Of a stretch of DNA of 64,000 nucleotides, positions 7,924 through 15,813 are shown in pieces. The translations under genes and the position numbers were made by a program. Below the pieces are notes generated by a model that did no database searches, had not been told where the DNA came from, and saw only the letters and a list, made by a program, of their open reading frames with translations. Position 1 is the first letter of the stretch. Each line of letters begins with the position of its first letter. Source of the stretch: Streptomyces sp. NBC_00523 (lineage in GTDB: Bacteria > Actinomycetota > Actinomycetes > Streptomycetales > Streptomycetaceae); the NCBI RefSeq assembly GCF_036346615.1, contig NZ_CP107836.1, forward strand, positions 6,634,001 through 6,698,000, written 5' to 3'.

Positions 7924-9306
7924 TCAGCGGGCCCGGCGCATCCGCAGCGGGGCGTACACCACGAGTGCCACGAGGAACGCCACCCCGTACGCCAGGTCCG
8001 CCCCGTGCAGCGCCTCGGCCACCGGGCCCACGTACAGCCCGGTGCTCATGAACGGCACCGCAGCCCCGAAGGCCACGGCGAACGCGGCGAGCGCCGGCCA
8101 CCAGGGGCGCGGGCGGGCGTGCTCGGCCGCGAGGTCGACGGGGGCGCCCCGCCGGGCCCGGGCGCGGACCAGCCAGTCCACGGCCACGATCGCCACGAAG
8201 CCGGGGATCCAGTAGCCGACGAGCAGCAGCACGTTCTGGAAGCGGGCGGTCGTGTCCGCCGCGTGCATCCACAGCACCAGCGGGAACCCCAGGGCGGCGG
8301 CGAGCGCCGCCGCCACCGGACGCGGCAGGCGTACGCCCATGGTCTGCAAGGCCAGCGAGCCGCTGTAGTCGTTCATCGCGTTGCTGCACAGCGCGGCCAG
8401 CGCCACCGCGAGCAGCCCGAACGCCCCGAGCGCGCCCCCGCCGAGCAGGGAGTCGATGCCGCGCGCGGTCTGGTCCGTGAAGACCGACGCACCCCACAGC
8501 CCGATCGTCTGGACCGCCACGAAGGAGGCGCTGATCCCGCCCAGCGTGCACCAGAACATGCGAGGCCGGGACGTCTCGCGCGGCAGATAACGGCTGAAGT
8601 CGCTCGCGTACGGCGCCCAGGACAGCGCCAGGCTCAGGGCGATGGTGCAGGTCAGGACGAACGCACCGGCCCGGTCCGCGCCGTGCACGGCCGAAGTGGT
8701 CACCGGGTCCACCCCGTTCAGGAGCTTCGTGGCGAGCACGGCGAAGGCGGCGGCCAGGGCGAACGTCATCACGGTCTGGAGCCGGTGGATCACCTCGTAA
8801 CCCAGCACCCCGAGCGCGCCCTGCGCGGCCATCATGACCAGGACCCCCAGCCAGAACGGCCAGCCGCACAACTGCGCCAGCGCGTCCCCGCCGAACAGGC
8901 CGATCAGGGCGTCCCAGGCGATGGACGACAGCCACTGCAGGGCGCCCGGCAGCACGACGCCCGGACCGAACGCCATCCGGGCGAGCGGCAGTTGGCCGGA
9001 CCCGGTGCGGCTGCCCCAGGTGCCCAGATACGCCGTCGGCGCGGCGCCGACGAGGGTGCCGAGCACGACGGCGGCGAGCGCGGTCGCGAAGTCCAGGCCG
9101 AGCGCGACGCCGACGGTGCCGGTGAAGACGCCGGTCATGGTCAGGTTGGGCGCGAACCAGACGGTGAACAGCCGGCCCGCCCGGCCGTAGCGGCGGTCCT
9201 CGGGGACCGGGGCTATCCCGTTCGCCTCGACGTGCAGATCGCCGGGGGCGGTGGGCATGCGCCCGCCGAAGGCGGCGCGCTCGTCCTGGGCATACGGCAA
9301 CGACAT
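7924..9306 (-). CDS. cytX: NCS1-family transporter, probable hydroxymethylpyrimidine permease
   Basis: 460 residues with about twelve hydrophobic segments and the nucleobase-cation-symport-1 look: WFAPNLTMTGVFTGTVG near residue 50, SWAPYASDFSRYLP near 237-250, and CSNAMNDYSGSLALQTMG. The N-terminus is a short hydrophilic stretch. The substrate assignment comes mainly from regulation: the 5' leader is a TPP riboswitch, which in bacteria marks thiamin-related transport. An NCS1 permease under a TPP riboswitch is the CytX type, thought to import the hydroxymethylpyrimidine precursor of thiamin. It stands alone, convergent with the TROVE gene, with one base between the two stop codons. Confidence 0.85.
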   Translation of the reverse strand: MSLPYAQDERAAFGGRMPTAPGDLHVEANGIAPVPEDRRYGRAGRLFTVWFAPNLTMTGVFTGTVGVALGLDFATALAAVVLGTLVGAAPTAYLGTWGSRTGSGQLPLARMAFGPGVVLPGALQWLSSIAWDALIGLFGGDALAQLCGWPFWLGVLVMMAAQGALGVLGYEVIHRLQTVMTFALAAAFAVLATKLLNGVDPVTTSAVHGADRAGAFVLTCTIALSLALSWAPYASDFSRYLPRETSRPRMFWCTLGGISASFVAVQTIGLWGASVFTDQTARGIDSLLGGGALGAFGLLAVALAALCSNAMNDYSGSLALQTMGVRLPRPVAAALAAALGFPLVLWMHAADTTARFQNVLLLVGYWIPGFVAIVAVDWLVRARARRGAPVDLAAEHARPRPWWPALAAFAVAFGAAVPFMSTGLYVGPVAEALHGADLAYGVAFLVALVVYAPLRMRRAR

Positions 9307-9312
9307 GAAGAC

Positions 9313-9390
9313 ATCCCTCCGCCAGTGCTAACTGGTTCAGGTTCGACGGGTGTGATCTCAGCCCCGTGCGGGGCACCCCGTGTCCGGTGT
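9313..9390 (-). promoter_or_regulatory. TPP (THI-box) riboswitch in the cytX leader
   Basis: On the minus strand the leader contains the conserved blocks GGGGTGCC, CGGGGCTGAGA, ACCCGTCGAACCTGA and CCAGTTAGCACTGGCGG in the right order and spacing. The closing segment GGAGGGA is also the Shine-Dalgarno sequence, 7 bases before the cytX ATG. Ligand binding should therefore hide the ribosome site directly, giving translational shut-off when thiamin pyrophosphate is plentiful. Confidence 0.95.
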
Positions 9391-9433
9391 GGCGGCCAGA
9401 ATAACGCCGGCCCGTCCGATGCCGTCGCAGGGG

Positions 9434-9928
9434 TCAGCTGAAGAGCTTCTTCACGAACGCGTGGAGGTTGTCGACCGTGCGCGCGATCTGCTCCTCCGTG
9501 GTCAGGCTCTCCTTGAACCGGGCCCCGGAGTCCACCTTCTTCTTCCCGCGCACATACAGCGAGCAGGCCAGGTCGGTGCACATGTACAGGCCGACCGAAT
9601 TGCCGTCACGCCCGGCGGGACCGGTCTTGCGGGCGGTCATCAGGGAGACCCCGCTGCCCGGATGCGTGGTCAGGCAGAGCGAGCACATGCTCCGGTGCAG
9701 GAAGCCGCGCTGCTGCGACGGGAAGCGCAGCGAGATCCCGGCATGCCTGCCGTCGTGCTCGGTGACGATGTAGCTGCGTCCCGGCGCGGACAGGTCGCGC
9801 CAGCCGAGGAAGTCGAGGTCGTCCCACGGCAGCTCCTCGAAGTCGCGGGGGAGCGGCAGACGCTTGGCTTCCCCCTTGGAGCAATTCACGAACGATGAGC
9901 GGATGTCCTGCTCGGTCAGGGCCTTCAT
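9434..9928 (-). CDS. FBP-domain (EF-G-binding, FusB-like) zinc-finger protein
   Basis: 164 residues from the ATG at 9928 (MKALTEQDIRSSFVN). The N-terminal half is a helix plus LPWDDLDFLGWRD. The C-terminal half is a treble-clef four-cysteine finger, with CSLC in MCSLCLTTHPG and CTDLAC about 40 residues later. It ends in the basic helix KKVDSGARFKESLTTEEQ. Family knowledge: FBP/FusB proteins bind elongation factor G through the zinc domain and can help ribosomes release stalled or fusidic-acid-blocked EF-G. Homologues are common in actinobacteria and their normal role is unclear. An inverted repeat TGCCTA...TAGGCA (9946-9964) lies just upstream. Confidence 0.8.
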   Translation of the reverse strand: MKALTEQDIRSSFVNCSKGEAKRLPLPRDFEELPWDDLDFLGWRDLSAPGRSYIVTEHDGRHAGISLRFPSQQRGFLHRSMCSLCLTTHPGSGVSLMTARKTGPAGRDGNSVGLYMCTDLACSLYVRGKKKVDSGARFKESLTTEEQIARTVDNLHAFVKKLFS

Positions 9929-9996
9929 ACCCACGAAGCTAACCCTGCCTATGGCCCCTAGGCAAACGATTAATTTGATTAGGCGCTCACCTGGGG

Positions 9997-10485
9997 CTAC
10001 TCGGTCACGAGGGGGAGCCGGTGCACGGGCGGATGCGGGATGCCGAGGTCCGGGCGCCAGGTCGCGAGGATCTGCGCCGAGGGGTCGAACAGCGGCGACG
10101 GGAGCGCGTCGAGCGGTGTCCACTCCCAGGTGCTGATCAGATGCGGTTCGGTCACCCGCGCCGCGCCGGTCTCCACGCGCACCAGGGCGGCCATCGTCAC
10201 GCGGTTGATCCCGCCGAGTGCGTCGTGCAGCATCGCGAAGACGGTGACCCCGTCCTCGGGGACCGTCAGCCCGGTCTCCTCGCGCAGCTCCCGCACGGCC
10301 GCCGCCGCGACGGACTCCGGCACCGGGTCGACCTTGCCGCCGGGCAGCTCCCAGGTGCCGCTGTGGTGCCGGCCGAGCAGGATCCGGCCCTGCGCGTCCT
10401 GCACGATCACCCCGACCCCCAGCGCGGCCTGGGCCTTGGGCGGCCGGGAGTTACGGGACGGGGCGAGGGGGTTCTCGGTGGCCAT
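9997..10485 (-). CDS. MutT-like Nudix hydrolase
   Basis: 162 residues from the ATG at 10485. The Nudix fold starts at AALGVGVIVQDAQGRILLGRH, with the substrate-loop WELPGGKVD and the box ending VRELREETGL. Between the box Gly and the first conserved Glu there are six residues (KVDPVP) rather than the canonical five. This one-residue insertion is real in the DNA and may slightly alter metal-site geometry. Members remove damaged or surplus nucleotides. It lies 70 bases downstream of the NAD-kinase-like gene on the same strand, so a link to NAD metabolism is possible but unproven. Confidence 0.8.
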   Translation of the reverse strand: MATENPLAPSRNSRPPKAQAALGVGVIVQDAQGRILLGRHHSGTWELPGGKVDPVPESVAAAAVRELREETGLTVPEDGVTVFAMLHDALGGINRVTMAALVRVETGAARVTEPHLISTWEWTPLDALPSPLFDPSAQILATWRPDLGIPHPPVHRLPLVTE

Positions 10486-10555
10486 GCTGCTCCTCTGGAC
10501 GGGGCGGGGCGGTGGGCGTTGAGGAGCCTACGGGGATGCCGCGTCCACCCCCGCG

Positions 10556-11455
10556 CTATACCGCCAGCCGCAGCGAGGTCTCCGAGACCCCGAGCCGTAC
10601 GCTCTGCCCCCACGTCAGCTCCAGCGCGTCCGCCTCCATCCCGTCGCCGAACACCACCACCCGGTCCGACTCCACGGTCAGCCGCAGCCCCTGCCCGGGC
10701 CCCAGCTCGCCCGCGACGAACGACGTCCCGGTCGACGGCGAGGGCCACGCCTCCCGGACGAACCAGAGCAGCCGGGGATCGGCGGGCCCGGGCAGCGGGA
10801 GGGTGCTGTGGCGCTCCTGCCAGAGCGAGCGCAGCCAGCCGGTCGCCCCGGTGCCGGTGCCGACCAGGACGCCGGAGGACGCCTGCGGCTCGGCCGGGGA
10901 GTCCGCCGTGTCGGGCCCGAGCCGGTAGCGGGCCGTCTGGTGGCCCGGCGGGCCCAGGTAGACCTCGTTCAGGGCGAGCAGCCGCTGCGTGTCGTCGGCC
11001 ACCGCCTCCACCATCGTCAGCGCGTCGGCCCGCCCGCCCGGCGCCACGGCCGCCCGCATCAGCGCCGCCGCGTCGGCCGTGCGGTGGCGCACCAGGACGC
11101 CGGGGTTGCGGCCCGGGTCGGTGTCGATGCCGATGACCGGCTGGCCGGAGAGGTACTTCGCGGCGTTGGCGACCAGGCCGTCCTGCCCGACGACCACCAC
11201 CACGTCCTCCGGCGCGAACAGGAACCGGTCCAGGTCGGCCCGCTCCACCCGGCAGTGCCGCCAGGTGAGCGGAACGGCCGCCGCCACATCCGCCAGGGCC
11301 TGCCGGGTCCGCTCGTGCCGCCGGGCCACCTCCTCGATGGACCGGCCCCGCGCGGCCAGGAGGAACGCGGCCTGGCCGTGCGTGCCGTGGCGGGCCAGCA
11401 GCTCCTCGTACTCCGTGGTGCGGTGGACGAGGACCGCCCGCGGGGCCAGGCTCAC
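10556..11455 (-). CDS. NAD-kinase-like protein (divergent ATP-NAD kinase fold)
   Basis: 299 residues from the GTG at 11455. The middle matches the NAD kinase scheme in shifted form: VVVVGQDGLVANAAKYL sits where GGDGTxL is expected, followed by PVIGIDTDPGRNPGVL (counterpart of the GIN/G motif), ALNEVYLG and TGTGATGWLRSLW (counterpart of the TGSTAY nucleotide loop). A C-terminal beta region, TVESDRVVVFGDGMEADAL, completes the fold. The changed first motif suggests altered catalysis or substrate, so 'NAD kinase' should be read as fold-level. It overlaps the SPFH gene by four bases (GTGA), so its translation is coupled to that membrane-scaffold protein. Confidence 0.7.
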   Translation of the reverse strand: MSLAPRAVLVHRTTEYEELLARHGTHGQAAFLLAARGRSIEEVARRHERTRQALADVAAAVPLTWRHCRVERADLDRFLFAPEDVVVVVGQDGLVANAAKYLSGQPVIGIDTDPGRNPGVLVRHRTADAAALMRAAVAPGGRADALTMVEAVADDTQRLLALNEVYLGPPGHQTARYRLGPDTADSPAEPQASSGVLVGTGTGATGWLRSLWQERHSTLPLPGPADPRLLWFVREAWPSPSTGTSFVAGELGPGQGLRLTVESDRVVVFGDGMEADALELTWGQSVRLGVSETSLRLAV

Positions 11456-12459
11456 GCCCCGGCCTCCGGCCGGCCCAGCTTGCTGAGCAGGCCCGTGAGC
11501 ACGTCCGGCGACAGGGTGAGGCTGTCGATGTGCGGCAGGTTCTCGGCGAGCCGGGTGGCCGCCAGCGCGTGCAGCGTCGCGGCCTCCACCTCGCCGTGCG
11601 CCCGCAGCCAGGCCGCCTGCGCCTCGGCGCGCGCCGCGCCCACCTGCCGGGCCGCCTCCGCCTCGGCCCCCGCGAGCCGCACCGTGCGGGCGGCCTCCGC
11701 CTCGGCGCGCACCCCGTCGGCGGCGGCGCCCTCCTCGGCCTCCCGGCGGGCGTTGGTGCCGCGCTGCTCGACCAGCTGTTCCTCGCGCCGGGCCAGTTCG
11801 ATCTGGCTGGCGAGCTCGTTCTCGGCGATGGTCCGCTCGCGCTCGACGGCCACGGCGCGCCGCTCGTACGTGGCCCGGTCGGCCTCCTGCTGGATCTGCT
11901 CGCGGGCGGGGGTGCGCAGGGCACGCTCCACCTCGGCCTCGGGGCGGATGGCGACGACGCGGACGGCCACCACGTCGATGCCGGTGGCGGGGAGCCTCGG
12001 CTCGGCGGCGAGACCGGCCGCCACCCGCTCGCGGACGGCGGCGACCCCGTCGACCAGGGCGCCGGCCAGCGGGGTGCGGGCCAGCACGTCGAGGGTGTGC
12101 TGCTGGGCGGTCTCGGTGAGCAGGGTGGCGATCTGTTCGAGGGGGGCGCCGCGCCAGGCCCCGGTGTCCGGGTCGACCGAGAAGTCGAGGCGGGCGGCCG
12201 CCTCGGCCGGGTCGCTGATCCGGTAGGTGACGGTGGCCTGGACCGTGACGTCCTGGAAGTCGGAGGTGCGCGCGTGGAACGCCATGGCCAGCTCGCGGTC
12301 GTTGACCGGCACCTCGGAGAGCGCGGCGCTCAGCGACCGGTACCAGAAGCTCAGTCCGGCCCCGTCGTGGGTCAGCTTGCCGCGCTTGTGGTGGCGGATG
12401 TGCGCGGTGGGCGCCGAGCGGAGATGGCGCCAGCCGAAGCGGCGGGTGATGTCGGCCAT
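11452..12459 (-). CDS. SPFH/Band 7 domain protein
   Basis: 335 residues, starting at the ATG at 12459. After a basic N-terminus without an obvious transmembrane helix comes the SPFH core (about 40-190: VPVNDRELAMAFHARTSDFQDVTVQATVTYRISDP, then TGIDVVAVRVVAIRPEAEVERALRTP). A long Ala/Glu/Arg coiled coil follows (about 190-290, EEQLVEQRGTNARREAE), then a C-terminal segment ENLPHIDSLTLSPDVL. SPFH proteins oligomerise at membranes and scaffold partner proteins. The GTGA overlap with the NAD-kinase-like gene makes that protein its likely partner. Imperfect inverted repeats stand just upstream. Confidence 0.85.
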   Translation of the reverse strand: MADITRRFGWRHLRSAPTAHIRHHKRGKLTHDGAGLSFWYRSLSAALSEVPVNDRELAMAFHARTSDFQDVTVQATVTYRISDPAEAAARLDFSVDPDTGAWRGAPLEQIATLLTETAQQHTLDVLARTPLAGALVDGVAAVRERVAAGLAAEPRLPATGIDVVAVRVVAIRPEAEVERALRTPAREQIQQEADRATYERRAVAVERERTIAENELASQIELARREEQLVEQRGTNARREAEEGAAADGVRAEAEAARTVRLAGAEAEAARQVGAARAEAQAAWLRAHGEVEAATLHALAATRLAENLPHIDSLTLSPDVLTGLLSKLGRPEAGA

Positions 12460-12490
12460 GGGGACCCCCAGATGTCGTTTTCGTCATGAC

Positions 12491-12519
12491 GACGATAAGC
12501 GGAATCCCGCCTTATCGTC
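12491..12519 (-). promoter_or_regulatory. Imperfect inverted repeat upstream of the SPFH operon
   Basis: GACGATAAGCGG (12491-12502) faces CCGCCTTATCGTC (12507-12519), inverted copies with one inserted base, 32 bases before the SPFH start. Another TCGTC/GACGA pair overlaps at 12481-12494. The position suits a repressor site, but no specific regulator can be named. Confidence 0.5.
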
Positions 12520-12555
12520 AAGAGGACGAATAAAGGAGGTTCCGGGTACGCGAAC

Positions 12556-12584
12556 GGCCGGTGACTTCCGGGAAGTCACCGGCC
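12556..12584 (-). terminator. Terminator hairpin downstream of the tetR gene
   Basis: GGCCGGTGACTTCC and GGAAGTCACCGGCC are reverse complements separated by a single base (effective loop CCGG), lying about 80 bases past the stop of the 12666-13295 gene. It can serve that minus-strand transcript. Confidence 0.7.
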
Positions 12585-12665
12585 GGCCGGGTGCGCGCCG
12601 CCCCCGTCCCCACGGTGCGGCGCGAGCGGGCCGCCGTCATCCGCTCGGACGACGGCCCACGCCTG

Positions 12666-13295
12666 TCAGGACCCGGACGCCGGGGCGTCCAGGCCGAGTG
12701 CGGGAAGGACCGCGGCCTCCACGAAACGGACCAGGTAGGTCTCGTCCGCGTGGGCCCCCGCCAGCATCGGGCGGGCCCGCATCACGCCGAGCAGCTGCGC
12801 GGAGACGAAGTCCGCCGCGCGGTTGTCCGGCGCCACCTCGCCGCGCTCCACTCCGCGCCGTACGAGCGCGTCGATCGCGGCCAGCTCCGGCAGGATCAGC
12901 GACTCGCGCAGCGCGCACAGCAGCTCCGGGCTCTGGAGCGCCGCATGGCTCAGCGCCAGCATCAGGGGCGTGTCGCGGCCCGCGCCCTCGCCGATCGCCC
13001 GCGCCGCCTCCAGCAGGTCGCCCGCCAGCGAACCGGTGTCGATCTTCCGCAGGGCGCCGCGCCGGGTGCCGTGCAGGGCGGCCACCACCAGCTCGGGCTT
13101 CGAGCCCCACTGGCGGTAGAGCGTCGACTTGCCGCAACGGGACCGCGCGGCGACCCCCTCCATCGTCAGCGACTCGTAGCCGTTCTCCCTCAGCATGTCG
13201 AGCACGGCGGTGTAGAGCTCCTGCGCCCGCTCCGGCGTGATCTTCGAGCGGCGCTGCGCGGGGGTCTGCTCCTGCTCGGTCCGCTGCGGCGACAT
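12666..13295 (-). CDS. TetR-family transcriptional regulator
   Basis: 209 residues, with ATG at 13295 after GGGAAG. The N-terminal DNA-binding domain is clear: RAQELYTAVLDMLRENGYESLTMEGVAARSRCGKSTLYRQWGSKPELV (about residues 22-70). The C-terminal ligand domain is helical with LVRRGVERGEVAPDNRAADFVSAQLLGVM, the TetR_C_16-like style. Its start is 149 bases from the divergent PAP2 gene, and an array of CGATAC/GTATCG elements lies between them. It most likely represses itself and the PAP2-transporter pair. The ligand is unknown. Confidence 0.9.
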   Translation of the reverse strand: MSPQRTEQEQTPAQRRSKITPERAQELYTAVLDMLRENGYESLTMEGVAARSRCGKSTLYRQWGSKPELVVAALHGTRRGALRKIDTGSLAGDLLEAARAIGEGAGRDTPLMLALSHAALQSPELLCALRESLILPELAAIDALVRRGVERGEVAPDNRAADFVSAQLLGVMRARPMLAGAHADETYLVRFVEAAVLPALGLDAPASGS

Positions 13296-13330
13296 GTGTC
13301 TTCCCTCTCTGCGACTCTGCGACGAGGTCC

Positions 13331-13400
13331 ATCGATACGCCAGTGTACCGATACGCGTGTGTACCGATACGCCGCCGTATCGGTACACTGGCGTATCGAT
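13331..13400. promoter_or_regulatory. Complex operator array between tetR and PAP2 genes
   Basis: Bases 13331-13354 and 13377-13400 are exact 24-base reverse complements. Within this, CGATACGC recurs as a direct repeat at 13333, 13349 and 13365 (period exactly 16), and GTATCG occurs at 13377 and 13393 in the opposite sense. GTGTAC/GTACAC half-sites sit between them. The arrangement allows two or more regulator dimers and probably overlaps both divergent promoters. Confidence 0.85.
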
Positions 13401-13443
13401 AAGGGCGGACGTCCGCCGAAGCGCATCAGCAAAGGGGCACCGG

Positions 13444-14259
13444 GTGAAGTACGCCGGCACCACGCCCGCCGATCGGAAGCCGGACACGTTCGCCCGCCCG
13501 CCCCTGGTCCGCGAGCTTCTTCTCGTCGTCGGGCTCTTCCTGATCTACAAGCTCGGCCGCCAGGCCGCGAACGGCCATGTGGACGAGGCGTTCCGCAACG
13601 CGGGCCACGTCTGGGACGCCGAGCGCGCCGCGCACCTGCCCGGCGAGGGCGCGGTCCAGGGCCTGCTGCTGCACAACGAGACGCTGATCCACCTGGCGAA
13701 CACCTACTACGCGACCGTGCACTTCCCGGCCACGCTGCTCTTTCTGGCCTGGCTCTACTGGCGCAGCCCCCGCCACTACGTCTGGGCGCGCCGCGTCCTC
13801 GCCGCGCTCACCGGCGCCGCGCTCGCCCTGCACCTGCTCTTCCCGCTCGCCCCGCCGCGCCTGCTCGCCGCCACCCACCTCGTGGACACCGGCCAGGTGT
13901 ACGGACCTTCGGTGTACGGGGCCCAGCCGGCCACGGACTCCATGGCCAACCAGTTCGCCGCGATGCCCTCACTGCACTTCGGCTGGGCCGTCATGGTCGG
14001 CGTCGGCCTGGTCGTCGCCACCCGTTCCCGGTGGCGCTGGCTGTGGCTGCTGCACCCGGCGATCACCCTGTTCGTCATCGTCGGAACCGCCAATCACTAC
14101 TGGCTGGACTCGATCGTGGTGGCCGCGCTGCTCTCCGTCTCGCTCGCCGCGCTCCGCCTCCCGCGCGCCGAACCGGTCCGCCCGCCGCAGCCGTGGCCGT
14201 CCGTCGTCCGGCAGCGGGAGCACGGTGCGGTGTACGCCACCTCCGGGGCGCGCCGGTGA
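13444..14259 (+). CDS. PAP2-superfamily membrane phosphatase/phosphotransferase
   Basis: 271 residues from the GTG at 13444. About six membrane helices are seen, with the PAP2 catalytic motifs MPSLHFGWAV (near residue 180) and GTANHYWLDSIV (near 218). The conserved His and Asp are retained. The first PAP2 motif is weak, as in the AUR1/inositol-phosphorylceramide-synthase-like PAP2_3 branch. Members hydrolyse or transfer phosphate groups of membrane lipids on the outer face. It overlaps the next transporter gene by four bases (GTGA) and is divergent from tetR, so the pair is probably the regulator's main target. Confidence 0.85.
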   Translation: MKYAGTTPADRKPDTFARPPLVRELLLVVGLFLIYKLGRQAANGHVDEAFRNAGHVWDAERAAHLPGEGAVQGLLLHNETLIHLANTYYATVHFPATLLFLAWLYWRSPRHYVWARRVLAALTGAALALHLLFPLAPPRLLAATHLVDTGQVYGPSVYGAQPATDSMANQFAAMPSLHFGWAVMVGVGLVVATRSRWRWLWLLHPAITLFVIVGTANHYWLDSIVVAALLSVSLAALRLPRAEPVRPPQPWPSVVRQREHGAVYATSGARR

Positions 14260-15191
14260 ACGCCACCCTGGTCGCCGTCGCGCTCTCCCTCGTCTCCGCC
14301 GCCGCCTACGCCGCCGCGGCGGTCGCCCAGGCCCGGCTGGCCGGCCGCACCGCCCCCGGCACCGGCGCGCTCCGGCTCCTTGGGCGCGGCGCCTGGTGGT
14401 GCGCGGTCGGCCTGAACGCGGGCGGCGCCCTGCTGCACGTGGCCGCCCTGAAGTACGGCCCGCTCACCCTGGTCCAGCCGCTCGGCGCGCTGACCCTGGT
14501 CGCGGCCGTCCCGCTCGGCGCCCGGGCGGCGGGCCGCCGGGTCACGGTCACCGAGTGGCGCGGCACGCTGCTCACCCTGCTCGGCCTCGGCGCCCTGCTC
14601 CTGACGGCGGGCGGCGCCGCCCCGCACGAGACCCTGACCATGACCGAGGCGCTGGCCGTGGGCGCCGGGACCATGGCGCTGGTCGCCGGGCTCAGCCGCC
14701 CCGGCGCCCGCCCCGGGCTGCGGCACGCGGCGGCCTCCGGCATCACGTCCGGCGTCGCGTCGGCGCTCACCCAGACCCTGACCGTCGCGGTGACCGACCA
14801 CACCGGACCGCTGCTCAGCGCGCGCCTGGTGGTCGTCGCCGTGCTGGTCTCCACCTTCGCGATGGGCGGCCTGCTGCTCTCCCAGACCGCCTACCGGGGC
14901 GGGCTCGGGGCCCCGCTCGCCGTCGTCACCCTCGCCAACCCGGTCGCCGCCGCGGCGATCGGCCTGGCGCTGCTGGGGGAGCGGTTCCAGGGCGGACCGG
15001 CCGGTCTGGTCCCGGCGCTGATCGGCACGGTGGCGGCGGTCCGGGGCGTGATCCTACTGACCCGCGCCCAGGCGCAGACCGCGCCCGCGGTGGCCGGTGC
15101 CGCGCCGCCCGCCCCGTCGCGGGTGGTCATCAGCAGCCCCCGCGTCGCCCGCCGCGAACAGCGCCGCCGGGTCGGCGCGGGACGCCACTGA
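14256..15191 (+). CDS. DMT-superfamily (EamA-like) transporter
   Basis: 311 residues from the GTG at 14256. Roughly ten hydrophobic helices fall in two similar halves, e.g. LVSAAAYAAAAVAQARLAG, KYGPLTLVQPLGALTLVAAVPLGA and, in the second half, GGLGAPLAVVTLANPVAAAAIGLALLGERF. The paired LV(Q)PLGA / TLANP motifs before the cytoplasmic Glu-Arg are characteristic of EamA/NIPA-type exporters. The tail is basic and Pro/Ala-rich. Its translation is coupled to the PAP2 gene, and a role in exporting a lipid precursor or small metabolite is inference. Confidence 0.8.
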   Translation: MNATLVAVALSLVSAAAYAAAAVAQARLAGRTAPGTGALRLLGRGAWWCAVGLNAGGALLHVAALKYGPLTLVQPLGALTLVAAVPLGARAAGRRVTVTEWRGTLLTLLGLGALLLTAGGAAPHETLTMTEALAVGAGTMALVAGLSRPGARPGLRHAAASGITSGVASALTQTLTVAVTDHTGPLLSARLVVVAVLVSTFAMGGLLLSQTAYRGGLGAPLAVVTLANPVAAAAIGLALLGERFQGGPAGLVPALIGTVAAVRGVILLTRAQAQTAPAVAGAAPPAPSRVVISSPRVARREQRRRVGAGRH

Positions 15192-15233
15192 CTCCGTACG
15201 CCGTACGCGTCACGGGGGCCCGGTCCGTAGCGA

Positions 15234-15770
15234 TTACGCCGGCTCCGGGTAGTCCTCCAGCGCCCGGGTGATCCACCCGATCCAGAAGTTCTCCAGGTCG
15301 ATGCCGCCCCGCAGCACCAGGTGCCGCAGCCGGTCCCCGGGGGTGTCGCGCTCCGGCGGGAAGTCGCGGACCTCGATCTCCCGGTACTCCGCCAGCTGCC
15401 GCCGGTGCAGTTCCAGATGGCGGCGCAGCTCCGTGTCGAGGCCGGGCGCCCCGACGACCGCCGCCGCCCGCATCCGCAGCAGCAGCGGATCGCGTACCTG
15501 CTTGGGGTCCTCCTGCCGGGCCACCCAGGCGGACAGCGCCTCGCGGCCCGCCGGCAGCACCTCGTACTCCTTCTTCTGCCCCCGGGCCGGCTGCGCGGGT
15601 TCCAGCGCCCTGATCTGCCCGGTCTGTTCCAGCTTGCCCAGCTCGCGGTAGATCTGCTGGTGCGTCGCCGACCAGAAGTAACCGATCGACCGGTCGAACC
15701 TGCGGGTCAGCTCAAGCCCCGACGAGGGCTTCTCCAGCAGGGCGGTGAGGATCGCGTGCGGCAGTGACAT
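15234..15770 (-). CDS. PadR-family transcriptional regulator
   Basis: 178 residues. The ATG at 15770 has AGGA eight bases upstream; the in-frame ATG at 15779 has none. The N-terminal winged helix reads MSLPHAILTALLEKPSSGLELTRRFDRSIGYFWSATHQQIYRELGKLE, a standard PadR domain. A C-terminal Vir-like helical dimerisation region follows (EYREIEVRDFPPE...HLVLRGGIDLENFWIGWITRAL). It lies 43 bases downstream of the dienoyl-CoA reductase gene on the same strand, so the two are probably one operon. It could control that gene through the 14-base palindrome at 17878-17907, although that site is not a classic PadR operator. Confidence 0.9.
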   Translation of the reverse strand: MSLPHAILTALLEKPSSGLELTRRFDRSIGYFWSATHQQIYRELGKLEQTGQIRALEPAQPARGQKKEYEVLPAGREALSAWVARQEDPKQVRDPLLLRMRAAAVVGAPGLDTELRRHLELHRRQLAEYREIEVRDFPPERDTPGDRLRHLVLRGGIDLENFWIGWITRALEDYPEPA

Positions 15771-15813
15771 GGGGTGCATCCTAGGTACGGCCGGGTCTCC
15801 CCGGCCGTCCGGT

